From Candidatus Omnitrophota bacterium (GTDB lineage: Bacteria; Omnitrophota; Gorgyraeia; Gorgyraeales; Gorgyraeaceae): a DNA stretch of 64,000 bases. The stretch's first letter is position 1, and every line of letters starts with the position of its first letter. The DNA lies in contig DNHS01000056.1 in the NCBI GenBank assembly GCA_003485765.1, forward strand, positions 30,462 through 94,461, in the 5' to 3' direction. Below, in pieces: positions 44,787 to 54,852 of this stretch. The notes below the pieces were generated by a model, which was not told the DNA's origin, did not search any database, and saw only the letters and a program-made list of their open reading frames with translations. The position numbers and the translations under genes were made by a program.

Positions 44787-46064
44787 TTATTTTACTAAAC
44801 CTTTCTTTGATTTAAGTAACCTATTATAAATTACTTCAAGCTCTTCTGCATTATCTTTTATGCTCTTAACCTTCGGCATATTATTTTTAAGATTTTCTGT
44901 ATCCCATGGATTTTTTATTATATGCTCCATCTTCTTTTGTAAATCTTTTGCATCTCCGGCTTTAAACAATACACCATTATGGTGGTTTATAAATTCGTTC
45001 ACGCCGCCTATATCTGAAGCTATTACAGGAGTATTTGTCAATATTGCCTCATGTAATACCAAAGGAGAATTTTCCTGCCATAAGGATGCAAAAATTAGCA
45101 CGTCTATTTCTTTAAAAATTCTTCCTACATCTTTATTATCAAACGTTCCCATAAATTTTATGCTTTTATTTCTGCCTGCAGCTCTTAATATTCTATGATA
45201 ATAATTAAATATCCAATTAGTCATGAGAGATTTGCCGTATATCCTTAAAACAACGCGCGCATTTTTAATTCTGTTAAATGCCTTTAGTAAAACATGCAAC
45301 CCCTTTGAAGGTATGATAGTTCCTATAAAGCCAAACCTTATAATATCGGCTTTGGATTTTGCTATATCTTTAAAAAGACTTAAATCCATGCCATTATCAG
45401 AATAAATTATCTTTTCTTCAGGCATGCCAAATTTTATGAATTTATTCCTAATAAAATTTGAAGGCGCTATAAATAAATCTATATCTTTAAAAATTTTTTC
45501 TAATAAATTTCTGGACCTGCCCAAAAAATTATTTTTAAATCTAAAATTGCGTAGTTTTTTAATAATATTATTTGGATTTAAGCTTTTTTCAAGACAATAA
45601 AAACAATTTGAATAAAAAGGCTGCTCGCACAAGGTAAGATTGGGCTTTAAAAGCTGTCCTTTGGGGCATATAAGCCAGTAGTCATGAAGAGTAAATACAA
45701 CAGGAATACCGCGTTTTTTTATCTGGCTCACAATGCCTGTTGAAAGAGATAATAAGTGATGTATATGAACTATGTCTGGTTTTATCTTGTCCAGAATCTT
45801 GCAAAATTTATCCTCTATATAAACATTATTATATATATCGTTTAAAGAAAAATATCTTTCTAAAGTACTATTAATTTTATAGACATTCACGCTATTATAA
45901 GTGCCCTCTATGATTTCATATTCTTTGTATTTCCGATTATTTATCCTGTAAAAAACATTTACCGTATGGTTTTTAGACAACTCTTTTGCCAAGTTATAGA
46001 CATATATTTCAGAACCTGTCATGCTTTCAGGAGGAAAACAATGTATAATTTGAAGAATGTTCAT
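44787..46064 (-). CDS. GT4 family glycosyltransferase
   Basis: 425 residues with GT-B architecture: MNILQIIHCFPPESMTGSEI, IPVVFTLHDYWLICPKG, a Cys-rich insert (CEQPFYSNCFYCLEK) frequent in this subfamily, and FGFIGTIIPSKGLHVLLKAF then ENSPLVLHEAILTNTPVIAS at the donor site. It sits between the GT2 gene and the GT4-radical SAM fusion with tiny gaps. Confidence 0.88.
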   Translation of the reverse strand: MNILQIIHCFPPESMTGSEIYVYNLAKELSKNHTVNVFYRINNRKYKEYEIIEGTYNSVNVYKINSTLERYFSLNDIYNNVYIEDKFCKILDKIKPDIVHIHHLLSLSTGIVSQIKKRGIPVVFTLHDYWLICPKGQLLKPNLTLCEQPFYSNCFYCLEKSLNPNNIIKKLRNFRFKNNFLGRSRNLLEKIFKDIDLFIAPSNFIRNKFIKFGMPEEKIIYSDNGMDLSLFKDIAKSKADIIRFGFIGTIIPSKGLHVLLKAFNRIKNARVVLRIYGKSLMTNWIFNYYHRILRAAGRNKSIKFMGTFDNKDVGRIFKEIDVLIFASLWQENSPLVLHEAILTNTPVIASDIGGVNEFINHHNGVLFKAGDAKDLQKKMEHIIKNPWDTENLKNNMPKVKSIKDNAEELEVIYNRLLKSKKGLVK

Positions 46065-46072
46065 TGCTTTGG

Positions 46073-48514
46073 TTAGATCCTATTCTGAAATATGCACGGA
46101 TTTTCTGTAACGCATCTTTTCGCAATCCCTTTTCTTATAAACTCTTTTCTCACTAATACAGCATCTTCTCCGTTCCAGATTTCTTTAAATGACTCACTCT
46201 GTAAATAATAAGGACTTGAATTTATAGACTTAGGCTTCCCTATCGTTTCATAACCACTATGATGAAAATAGCATATTCTTACTCTTCCATCTGCATCAAT
46301 AACAACTCTATTCCATGGCGCAATACATATTTTTTTATGTTTTATTAATTCTGATATTTCATTCTTTATTTTTTCTTTATCATTATCTATCTTGGAAATA
46401 AAAGGATTTCCATTAAAATTTATAGGCACATTATATTTCTTACTCAATTCATAAGCCTTGGATATGAGCCTATCATGTTCTTCTATATTTTCCATATTCA
46501 AAACAGATTCTGTCTTATAATCAAATACATAGTCATCTCTTTTCTGCTTCCAGTCAAATCCATCGTTTAGATGAGAAAAGTCTACGCCATCAGCCCCTAA
46601 TTTATGAGCCAACAGCACGTAATCAGGAACCTCCATTACATTTTGCTTGAATATGCAGAAATTCATTAAAATCAAAGGCCTCAATAAAGGTTTATCTTTA
46701 TTCTTTTCATTTCTATATCCTATCAGGATTTTTATATTATTGATTATCTTGTTAAAATCAGCACTCCTGATTCTTTTATAAGTTTTTTCTGTTGCAGCAT
46801 CTAGAGAAAAACTAATCACATCAACAACATTGCAATCAACCATATATTTTATGGTTTTTTCAGTAAATAGTGCCCCATTTGTGTTGAATATTATCTTGGT
46901 GGGAGGACTGACGCTTTCTATGACATCGAATACCTTATCCGTCATTAAAGGTTCTCCTCCGCAATGCAAATATATCCTATCTGCATATTTAAAAATAGGT
47001 TTTATTTTTTCAAGGGCATTAGCGTCTATATCATATTCTAAATCTTTCGTTCTTAAATTTCTTTCGCATATAACACACGGAGGTTCCATGTTACATCTTA
47101 TTGTGGTACTTATGGTTATTTCTTCCGGATAGGATTTTACAACAGATATGTTATTTTTTATTTCGAACATGATTAGTCTTTTGTTATATTCCGGAAGAGA
47201 CTCGTTTGGCGATCTTCCCGGATAATCTTTTAATGCCTTATTAGCGCACGCTTTAGATCTCTGTTTTTTATATCTATCTATTATCGGAAACTTTACATTA
47301 ACAATTTCTCTCTTCCTTGCCTCTCGAGATATAACAACTGACTCATAAGCAGATAGTAAGTTTCTAAAATGCGCCTTTTTAGAAAATTTTTCTTCAAATA
47401 ATTTTCTGCCATTCTCTCCCATATCTTCCGTTAATCTCCTGTTCTTCAAAAGAGTTTCCACGCTATGCACCAATCCCGGGATATCACCCCTCCTGACAAG
47501 ATAACCGTTATAATTATCCCTTAACCAACTAGAAATTCCGCCCACATTATAAGCTACTACCGGCTTAGAACACGACATAGCTTCTATACCAACCAAACAA
47601 AAAGGCTCTGGCCATAAAGATGGGACCACGATTATAGACGCCTTCGCAAAATAATCCTTGATTTCATCCCTGTTTAAAAATCCAGTAAACGTCACTTTAT
47701 TATTAAGCCCTATAATATTAACCAGATTTTCGCATTCATTTCTCTGCGGCCCATCACCGATTATAAAAGCCTTAAAATTACTCGACAACGCTTTCAGCAT
47801 ATGTATAAAATGAATGACTCCTTTTTCCTTAGTAAATCTGCCTACATAAATTATTATATGTTCGTCCTTATTTGTATTTATTCCCCAATCTTCTACGAAT
47901 AAAGGAATAACTTGTATTTTATCTTCCAGAAATCCATTACAAACTAACATTTTCTTCATGTAAGAGGTTGTAACTAATATCCTTTCAAATTTTTTCATTG
48001 CCTCGCGATTCAGGCATTTGGTTTTAAACCTCCATAATTCTATAACGCTTGTCGGGGAAATGCACTTGTTTTTAAAACAATCTGCCCCGAAAGAATTATC
48101 GCATACGCTATCCGGCAATATTTTTATTAATGTATTGCAGCAGTTAAAGAAATCATGGACAGTTTGAATTACAGGAGCATATTTATTAAGAAAAGTATAC
48201 TGGCGCGGGTAATAGGTGTTATTAAGATGGATAATATCGGGTTTTTCGTTCAAAACAATTGACTTTAAAAAATACAAATCTTCTTTTATATTCCTCTGCC
48301 TTGTTCCTTGATAATAGATATTTTCTGTCAGGTCTAAATTTGGCAGGTAAAACGCCTTATAACCGTTTTTTTGAATATTATTTTTCTTTCCACTTTGAGT
48401 GTATACAGCTATAACCTCATGCCCATTTTCTATTAAAACGTCTTTAAGCAATTTAAAATACGTCTCAACCCCGCCTAATAAATCATCATATTGATTCTGA
48501 AGCAATATCTTCAT
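46073..48514 (-). CDS. GT4 - radical SAM/SPASM fusion (813 residues)
   Basis: Residues about 1-400 form a GT4 (YDDLLGGVETYFKLLKDVL, IIYVGRFTKEKGVIHFI, PEPFCLVGIEAMSCSKPVVA). Residues about 450-813 form a radical SAM enzyme with the unusual cluster spacing C-N-M-E-P-P-C-V-I-C (C-x5-C-x2-C rather than C-x3-C-x2-C), IYLHCGGEPLMTDKVF and a C-terminal CIAPWNRVVIDADGRVRICY SPASM-like segment. The fusion pairs sugar transfer with a radical modification. It lies 4 bases after the B12-radical SAM gene, so two radical SAM proteins are coupled. Confidence 0.88.
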   Translation of the reverse strand: MKILLQNQYDDLLGGVETYFKLLKDVLIENGHEVIAVYTQSGKKNNIQKNGYKAFYLPNLDLTENIYYQGTRQRNIKEDLYFLKSIVLNEKPDIIHLNNTYYPRQYTFLNKYAPVIQTVHDFFNCCNTLIKILPDSVCDNSFGADCFKNKCISPTSVIELWRFKTKCLNREAMKKFERILVTTSYMKKMLVCNGFLEDKIQVIPLFVEDWGINTNKDEHIIIYVGRFTKEKGVIHFIHMLKALSSNFKAFIIGDGPQRNECENLVNIIGLNNKVTFTGFLNRDEIKDYFAKASIIVVPSLWPEPFCLVGIEAMSCSKPVVAYNVGGISSWLRDNYNGYLVRRGDIPGLVHSVETLLKNRRLTEDMGENGRKLFEEKFSKKAHFRNLLSAYESVVISREARKREIVNVKFPIIDRYKKQRSKACANKALKDYPGRSPNESLPEYNKRLIMFEIKNNISVVKSYPEEITISTTIRCNMEPPCVICERNLRTKDLEYDIDANALEKIKPIFKYADRIYLHCGGEPLMTDKVFDVIESVSPPTKIIFNTNGALFTEKTIKYMVDCNVVDVISFSLDAATEKTYKRIRSADFNKIINNIKILIGYRNEKNKDKPLLRPLILMNFCIFKQNVMEVPDYVLLAHKLGADGVDFSHLNDGFDWKQKRDDYVFDYKTESVLNMENIEEHDRLISKAYELSKKYNVPINFNGNPFISKIDNDKEKIKNEISELIKHKKICIAPWNRVVIDADGRVRICYFHHSGYETIGKPKSINSSPYYLQSESFKEIWNGEDAVLVRKEFIRKGIAKRCVTENPCIFQNRI

Positions 48515-48518
48515 AATG

Positions 48519-50768
48519 TTAAAATCTTATTATTTGAGAAATCAGGCCTTTGATATTTTTAAATACCATAAAAATCAGTATCTGAACCCATAATATAAAT
48601 ACCTTTAGGCATTTCTTTATGGTTACTAAAGAGCTTATAACAATACCTGAGTATTTTTGCCTTATATCTAAATATATTTGCTTCATTTTTCTAATAATAT
48701 TATAGTAGTTACGCTTTGATGAAAAAGGCTCTGATACGCTATACTTCAATGAACCATGCCCATTGTGATGATATGTTGCATTCATTTTAGCCCGCGATAC
48801 CATAAGGGCAAAATATTCCAATGCCTCAGGACAAAATAAAATATCAGATTCATCTATAATCCTTTCCAGCGCAGAGTTTTCTTTTTCGCATATTATTACT
48901 TCTTTTACCTTGTACTCTGATTTTATAGATAAATAATCCACTGTATACTTGGACGTTGAGCTAAAAGCAGCTGTGGAAATAAAAGCTATGCCGCTTTCTA
49001 TTTTGCCACAGGGAATCTTTTCCCATTGAGGAGAAGGACTGTATGGTAGAGCTATATTATCTTTATAAATAACGCCATTTCTTGGTGAGTTTACATCCGG
49101 AGAATGATATTTAAGTCTGGTGGCAAAATATTTTTTCGCAGAATTATCCCATTCCGATACATTAGACAATATTTCACTTCTTACGCATTCTTCGATGCTG
49201 CTAACCTTCTGTATAAAAAGTTTTCTTTTAATCATATCCGCTATAATTTGATATCCTTCTTTTTCCGCCAATTTAAAAATAATATCAAAATAACTGCTAC
49301 TGCCATTATATTGAACTAAATATTTATCCTTTACCTCATTAGGTACAAAATCCTGTTTTATTTCCAAAACTTTTACATTTTCGTATCTTATTTCTATATT
49401 CCTGGCCATTTTTTCAAAATCATTGGCTATAAAAATAACTTTTTTGATGTCTCTGTTGAATCTGGATTTAAAATCTTTTTCTATCATTGCTAAATCATCT
49501 TCTCCGTATATCCAACCCTGGTTATTAACAAGGTAGTAGCAATCTTCTATCGTTTTTCTGCTTATCTTATCTGTCTCAAAAGGTATCTTTATATCATCTC
49601 CGAAATGATAAACACCTTTGATATCTGTTAACATCCTGCCTCTTTCTTTAATAATCTTCCACATCTCAGTCTCAGGGTAAGGAATAAGTATATTATATTT
49701 ATAGTCTGAAAGCCCCAATCTTCTCTGAAGCCTGACAGTATTTTTTGTGCTGCATATGGAATCGCCTGGCAAACCAACTATAAAATAACCAACGCATTTT
49801 ATGCCTGCCTTTTTAATCATCTTTACAGCTTTTATAATATCTGACAATTTTTCCCCTTTATTAATATTATTGAAAACGCCTTCATCCCCGCTCTCTACCC
49901 CTAAAGCGATGCTCTTGCACCCGGCCTTTTTCATCAAAGACAGAAGCTCTTTGTCTAATTTATCTGCCCTCAAGCCATTATGGCACCACCAGTCTAACTT
50001 TACTTTTTTCTTTATTAAAAGTCTGCATACATTTTTAGCCCTGTTAATATCAAATGTAAAATTATCATCCATAATTTCAAAAGATACTGTCTGATATTTC
50101 TTTTTGGCCTCTAATAATTCATTAACAACATCTTCCGGCTCTCTCGGTCTCCATTTCTTCCCTGCAATCAAGCCAACGCAACAGAATATACACCCATAAG
50201 AACATCCTCTGCTTGTTAACAAAGGATACCTGAAATCTGTAAAATCCATATCCTTTATATATTCAAAAAGAGGGTGAGATAATTTAGATATGTCCTGACT
50301 TTTAGGCATATTAATAACTAAATCCACGTCTTTCCTATAACAAATGCCGTCTATTTTTGAAAAATCTTTTCTGTCATCCCTTATGTTTTTTATCAAGCTT
50401 ACCAAAGAGGCTTCACCTTCGCCTATAATGCCAAAATCTACATCTCTATTTTCCTCAATAAATTCTTTCCAGCACAGAGTAATATGAGGGCCTCCTGCTA
50501 TATAGATAACTTTTGGAAATATTTTTTTTAATTTATATAATATTTCCATAGATGTATTAGCAGTGGCTGTTTTTACAGATATCCCTATAACAGCTGGATT
50601 ATAATCAGCTATGGTATTTTTAAGCCTTTCTTCAGAATAAACATGGTTATTCATATCCAATATCTGAATATCAACATCTATTGAATGAAGAGATCCGGCA
50701 AGATAAGCCAATCCTAGATTTAAACTATGCTTCTGCCAACCAGGAGGATCTATTAACAATACCTTCAT
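48519..50768 (-). CDS. B12-binding radical SAM protein with an unassigned C-terminal region
   Basis: 749 residues. A cobalamin-binding Rossmann domain (about 1-135; LLIDPPGWQKHSLNLGLAYL, IYIAGGPHIT, GIIGEGEASL) is followed by a radical SAM core with CSYGCIFC after LLTSRG and ALGVESGDEGVFNNI. Members are often methyltransferases or ring-rearranging enzymes. Residues about 440-749 match nothing I recognise; they are Rossmann-like in feel (DILFCPEALEYFALMVS, NATYHHNGHGS) and end in a hydrophobic helix. The gene is in the polysaccharide operon, so a glycan or lipid substrate is plausible. Confidence 0.82.
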   Translation of the reverse strand: MKVLLIDPPGWQKHSLNLGLAYLAGSLHSIDVDIQILDMNNHVYSEERLKNTIADYNPAVIGISVKTATANTSMEILYKLKKIFPKVIYIAGGPHITLCWKEFIEENRDVDFGIIGEGEASLVSLIKNIRDDRKDFSKIDGICYRKDVDLVINMPKSQDISKLSHPLFEYIKDMDFTDFRYPLLTSRGCSYGCIFCCVGLIAGKKWRPREPEDVVNELLEAKKKYQTVSFEIMDDNFTFDINRAKNVCRLLIKKKVKLDWWCHNGLRADKLDKELLSLMKKAGCKSIALGVESGDEGVFNNINKGEKLSDIIKAVKMIKKAGIKCVGYFIVGLPGDSICSTKNTVRLQRRLGLSDYKYNILIPYPETEMWKIIKERGRMLTDIKGVYHFGDDIKIPFETDKISRKTIEDCYYLVNNQGWIYGEDDLAMIEKDFKSRFNRDIKKVIFIANDFEKMARNIEIRYENVKVLEIKQDFVPNEVKDKYLVQYNGSSSYFDIIFKLAEKEGYQIIADMIKRKLFIQKVSSIEECVRSEILSNVSEWDNSAKKYFATRLKYHSPDVNSPRNGVIYKDNIALPYSPSPQWEKIPCGKIESGIAFISTAAFSSTSKYTVDYLSIKSEYKVKEVIICEKENSALERIIDESDILFCPEALEYFALMVSRAKMNATYHHNGHGSLKYSVSEPFSSKRNYYNIIRKMKQIYLDIRQKYSGIVISSLVTIKKCLKVFILWVQILIFMVFKNIKGLISQIIRF

Positions 50769-50788
50769 AAATATCCTTTTCTATTCTA

Positions 50789-52318
50789 TTAGTCTACATA
50801 ATAACTATGCTTGTTCTTGGAGTTACTCAGTATAGTAATAAGCTTGGTTTTTTTATAGCCCGTATAACCTTTTATATTTTTATGAGCCAATAACGCCACT
50901 GCCATATCAAATCTCTTCGATAAAAGCTTGCTAAATAATCCAGGGATTCTCACAAATAGCTTGCTGCCATTTAGATAATAAATTAGATCTTTTTCTATAT
51001 CATTATTTTTGGATAATCTTTTATAGTCTTCTTTCAAAAGGTTTGCAAACAAGTAAATGGAGGAATTTGGATATTTTTTCTTTATAATTCTTGCTACCTC
51101 CTCTACATCTTGGATACTAATTTGCTGAGGCTTTACGAGAAGAATTTTTATTTTTTTATCAAATCTGATTATTCTTTCTAAATTGTTTTTGCTATCTATT
51201 AACTCTTCTCGTGTTTTTTGCAACATAATATCTTTTTGACTCAAAACACTTTCTTTTTCCCGCAATATAGAGTCTTTTGATTCAATATCTCTTGAGAGTT
51301 TTTGGACATGGTCGTTGAGCTTGGAATTGGCGCGGTTAAGATCTTCGGCAAAGGCTTGTTTTTGGCTAATAATATTTTCAGACTCTTCAATTCTGTCCAT
51401 TAAAATACAGTTTTCCAGAGCCGCTATATTTTTAAAATTTTTAAAAATATCCGGCAAAATTGCTTTTACCATATTTAACCCATGACATGCTAATAACTTT
51501 GAAAAAATAAGTGGTAATAAATCATATATACTATGCTCGCCTACTGTAAAATAACCCTTGCCATATAAAGACTTGCCTAGTTGTTCAGAAAAATGTTTTG
51601 CTATCAATAGTAGTCTATTTCTTTCTGAAAAATATCTTACTGATTCGAAATCGCTAGTCCCCCTAAAATAATGTTTTACTATACTTTTAGGCACATATAA
51701 AATTTTCCACTTTTTCTTAGCAGCTCTAAAACACATGTCAATATCTTCCAAGTACATAACAAAATCCTCATCAAAAACCCCAATTTCATCAAGGCATGTC
51801 TTTCTAAATAGAATTGCAGCGCCGCATAAACTGATAACTTCTTCTATTTTTCCATACTGGTCTTTGTCTTGCTGCCTGAAACCGCGGTCTCCCCAGTAAA
51901 AATTAGGGTACTCTTCGTGCCCTGTGCTTTGAATCTTACCATCTTTTAATAATATCTTACCCCCTGCTGCGCCTGCTCTTTCTTCTTTATCCATAACCTT
52001 TAAAAGCTCTATTAACCAATCCTTGTCAACCTCTATATCATTGTTAATAAATGCTATATATTCGCCTCTGGATTCCTTTAATCCTAAATTATTAGCGCGA
52101 GCATAATTATTGATATCGTTTTGTATGATTTTTACGCTTTGGAAATTATCTTTGACAAAATCCACAGATCCGTCATCTGAACAATTATCCACCATCAGGA
52201 TTTTTATCTTGTTTTCTGGATAATTGAGTCTTAAAAGGGAACTAAGACAATCTTTCAGATACTGCTTCCCATTATAATTTACCACAACGATATTAACGGA
52301 TGGGCTTGTCTCTCTCAT
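50789..52318 (-). CDS. GT2 glycosyltransferase with coiled coil
   Basis: 509 residues. The GT2 domain (about 1-270) has VNIVVVNYNGKQYLKDCLSSLL, YIAFINNDIEVDKDWL and YLEDIDMCFRAAKKKWKILY. It is followed by a coiled coil (about 305-385) and a C-terminal part (KIKILLVKPQQISIQD) that I cannot assign. It is a clear paralogue of the first module of the 1648-residue gene (NFYWGDRG versus NFYWDERG, and a similar coiled coil). The ATG at 52318 lies one base after the wzt stop; the TTG at 52327 is rejected. Confidence 0.87.
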   Translation of the reverse strand: MRETSPSVNIVVVNYNGKQYLKDCLSSLLRLNYPENKIKILMVDNCSDDGSVDFVKDNFQSVKIIQNDINNYARANNLGLKESRGEYIAFINNDIEVDKDWLIELLKVMDKEERAGAAGGKILLKDGKIQSTGHEEYPNFYWGDRGFRQQDKDQYGKIEEVISLCGAAILFRKTCLDEIGVFDEDFVMYLEDIDMCFRAAKKKWKILYVPKSIVKHYFRGTSDFESVRYFSERNRLLLIAKHFSEQLGKSLYGKGYFTVGEHSIYDLLPLIFSKLLACHGLNMVKAILPDIFKNFKNIAALENCILMDRIEESENIISQKQAFAEDLNRANSKLNDHVQKLSRDIESKDSILREKESVLSQKDIMLQKTREELIDSKNNLERIIRFDKKIKILLVKPQQISIQDVEEVARIIKKKYPNSSIYLFANLLKEDYKRLSKNNDIEKDLIYYLNGSKLFVRIPGLFSKLLSKRFDMAVALLAHKNIKGYTGYKKTKLITILSNSKNKHSYYVD

Positions 52319-52319
52319 T

Positions 52320-54038
52320 TTAAACAACCTTCCATAGCCATTTATGCTCTAAGAAAATCGTCCCGTGATCCTGTCTATTAAAAACTATTTTTAATGTATA
52401 AACTCCATGATGATACATTAAAAATTTGTTTCCAGCTGAATCCCAAATACCAACAGAGATGTTATACAAACCAGGTAATAATGAAAACTTTGGGAAAAAG
52501 ATATTATAATTTTTTCTATTACATAGAAGCGTAGTTACGCCCTGACAATAGACGCCGTCATCCCTGTAAATCCCAAGCCATAAATACAAATCTTTACTAA
52601 AAGGCTTGGTATAATTCAAGCTAATGACAAAGCTAATGTTTTCATTTGTCATGAAAAAATCTTTGCTGTTTCCATTATGATCTAAAATTTTTATACACTC
52701 TATCTTTATATTATCATCATTGCTTATCTGCCCAAATTTATCCGCTAATAAATCCAGATTGATATCTGGATTATTTTTTCTACTTGCAAAAAAATAAGCA
52801 AGCCTATGGCCTATGCTAGGGCAGTTAATTCTGAAAGGCATGCTCAAAAGCTCTTTTCTTTTATTGTCAGGGCCAGTAACTATTAATTCATAATAACCAT
52901 AATGATGGTCAAACGCCAGCGTTTCATTTTTATCCCATATGGCTATAGACACTCTATACCCGCCAGGCGCCAGCAATAAACTATAATAATCTAACATAAA
53001 ATACCCCTTGCCCTGTTTTAATTCCGGTATCACAAGCCTATCAAATTCGGTATTCGGCCCATAACAGTACACGCCGTCATTTCTAAATATAGCAATCCCA
53101 AAATGCGGATTCTCTACTTTATATCTTACGGTAAAAAATACCTTTATCTTTAAATTATCCAGCGTATTTATTCTATTGGCCTTATAACCAAACTTATTTA
53201 TAAATTCTACAGAGTCTATTACTATTTCTTTGCCACCGAATTTATTGCCCCAATCCGATATGTTATCTGCCCATTTCTTAGTATTTTCTACCAAATCCTG
53301 CCTTTTTTGTTGAGGCAAGCCCACGAAAAATTTTTCTGTATTTAATAAATTTCTATACCTATTTATGCCTTCTAAAACTTCTCCGCTGAACAATAAAGAA
53401 CCATGATCTAAAAGAATTACCTTATTGCATAACCTCTCAATAAGATCCATCCCCTGGGTAGTTATGATCAAAGTTTTTCCCAAACGCTTAAACTCTACTA
53501 ACCGTTCAAAGCACTTGTTCTGGAACAAAGCATCGCCTACGGCAAGAACCTCATCTATTACGAGTATATCAAAATCTAGATTAGCGATAATGCTAAACCC
53601 TAAACGAAGGCGCATTCCCTGCGAATAGCTGCCCAGCGGCATATTAATAAAATTGCCGAGTTCTGAAAATTCTATTATAGCATCTAATCTCTGCTCTATT
53701 TTTCTGCGGTCAGCGCCTAAAATTGCGCCGTTTAAGAAAATATTTTCCCTGCCGCTCAACTCATCTTGAAAACCAACGCCCAGATTAAATAACCCCATTA
53801 CCTTGCCATTTACTAATAAATCTCCTTTGCTTGGCGATAAGACGCCTGCAATAACATTTAAAAGAGTAGTCTTGCCTGCCCCGTTCCTCCCGATGACTCC
53901 TATGGTCTGACCCGTGCCTATATCAAGATTGATATCTTTAAGAGCCCAAAAATCTTCCAGATTGACGCCTTTATGTAGCTTCTTCATAACAGGGTATTTC
54001 TTGCCTATAGATTTCAAGATAACCATTTTCTGGCTCAT
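52320..54038 (-). CDS. wzt: Polysaccharide ABC exporter ATPase (Wzt-like) with two C-terminal domains
   Basis: 572 residues. The nucleotide-binding domain (about 1-235) has Walker A GVIGRNGAGKTTLLNVIAG, the signature YSQGMRLRLGFSI and Walker B ILVIDEVLAVGD. Two Wzt_C-type carbohydrate-binding domains follow in tandem (about 260-395 and 415-570), recognisable by the repeated FRNDGVYCYG and YRDDGVYCQG. Most Wzt proteins have one. The C-terminal domain binds the modified end of the glycan before export. It works with the adjacent Wzm. Confidence 0.93.
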   Translation of the reverse strand: MSQKMVILKSIGKKYPVMKKLHKGVNLEDFWALKDINLDIGTGQTIGVIGRNGAGKTTLLNVIAGVLSPSKGDLLVNGKVMGLFNLGVGFQDELSGRENIFLNGAILGADRRKIEQRLDAIIEFSELGNFINMPLGSYSQGMRLRLGFSIIANLDFDILVIDEVLAVGDALFQNKCFERLVEFKRLGKTLIITTQGMDLIERLCNKVILLDHGSLLFSGEVLEGINRYRNLLNTEKFFVGLPQQKRQDLVENTKKWADNISDWGNKFGGKEIVIDSVEFINKFGYKANRINTLDNLKIKVFFTVRYKVENPHFGIAIFRNDGVYCYGPNTEFDRLVIPELKQGKGYFMLDYYSLLLAPGGYRVSIAIWDKNETLAFDHHYGYYELIVTGPDNKRKELLSMPFRINCPSIGHRLAYFFASRKNNPDINLDLLADKFGQISNDDNIKIECIKILDHNGNSKDFFMTNENISFVISLNYTKPFSKDLYLWLGIYRDDGVYCQGVTTLLCNRKNYNIFFPKFSLLPGLYNISVGIWDSAGNKFLMYHHGVYTLKIVFNRQDHGTIFLEHKWLWKVV

Positions 54039-54042
54039 TTAT

Positions 54043-54852
54043 CTAGTATGACAAATAATCATTAATAGTATTCTTTTTTCTTTTGTATAAATAAAATAAT
54101 GCTACAAAAATAACAATAGTAACTATAAGTTGGATTATAAAAACTGGAAATAATCCAAAGTACCTTTCTGTGCCTTTAATAAAACCTTTAAACAATGAAA
54201 TTCTATACAATGCTAATATCCCAACAAAAGGGTTGTAAAGATAGATCTTAAACGATATAGAAGAAAAAGAATCTTTAACTGCAGATAAAGAATAGCAAGT
54301 CGGGGTTAAATAAAAAACTAAAAGTAATATTGCATCCAGCAGATATTTTAAATCTCTCCATTTTACGTATAAAATAGAGGCAATGACTGACAATCCTATA
54401 ATAATGGCTAGATGCAATATTAAAACAAAAGGCAGTAATAGTATGAATATAGGCAGGCCTTTTAAAATAAACAAAGAACTTGTTATCATGATCAATAAAG
54501 ACGGCAAAAAACTAATAAAATTTGCGAATACAATAGAAACAGGTACCAGATAATGAGGGAAATCTGATTCCCTGATCAGATTCTTATTATCAACCAAGCT
54601 GGTCGTAGATTTAAGTACAGAATCCTGAAAAAATACCCATGGAAATACGCCGCTCATTAAGTATAAAACAAAAGGCGCTTCTTCGATTTTCACTTTTAAA
54701 ATAAGGCCAAAAATAATATAAAAAATTACTACCATCAAAAATGGAGACAGAAATGCCCATAAAAATCCCAGCATTGGCCTAGAGTATCTGATTTTCAAAT
54801 CCTTAACCACCAACTCCCGCACCAAATTATACTTTCTATCCCATTCTTTCAT
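54043..54852 (-). CDS. wzm: Polysaccharide ABC exporter permease (Wzm-like)
   Basis: 269 residues, ABC-2 type permease with about six membrane segments: RELVVKDLKIRYSRPMLGFLWAFLSPFLM is the family start, YLMSGVFPWVFFQDSVLKSTTSLV the conserved cytosolic piece, and LKYLLDAILLLVFYLTPTCYSL the later core. It precedes wzt by four bases and overlaps the SxtJ-like gene by 17 bases. It exports a completed lipid-linked glycan across the inner membrane. Confidence 0.93.
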   Translation of the reverse strand: MKEWDRKYNLVRELVVKDLKIRYSRPMLGFLWAFLSPFLMVVIFYIIFGLILKVKIEEAPFVLYLMSGVFPWVFFQDSVLKSTTSLVDNKNLIRESDFPHYLVPVSIVFANFISFLPSLLIMITSSLFILKGLPIFILLLPFVLILHLAIIIGLSVIASILYVKWRDLKYLLDAILLLVFYLTPTCYSLSAVKDSFSSISFKIYLYNPFVGILALYRISLFKGFIKGTERYFGLFPVFIIQLIVTIVIFVALFYLYKRKKNTINDYLSY

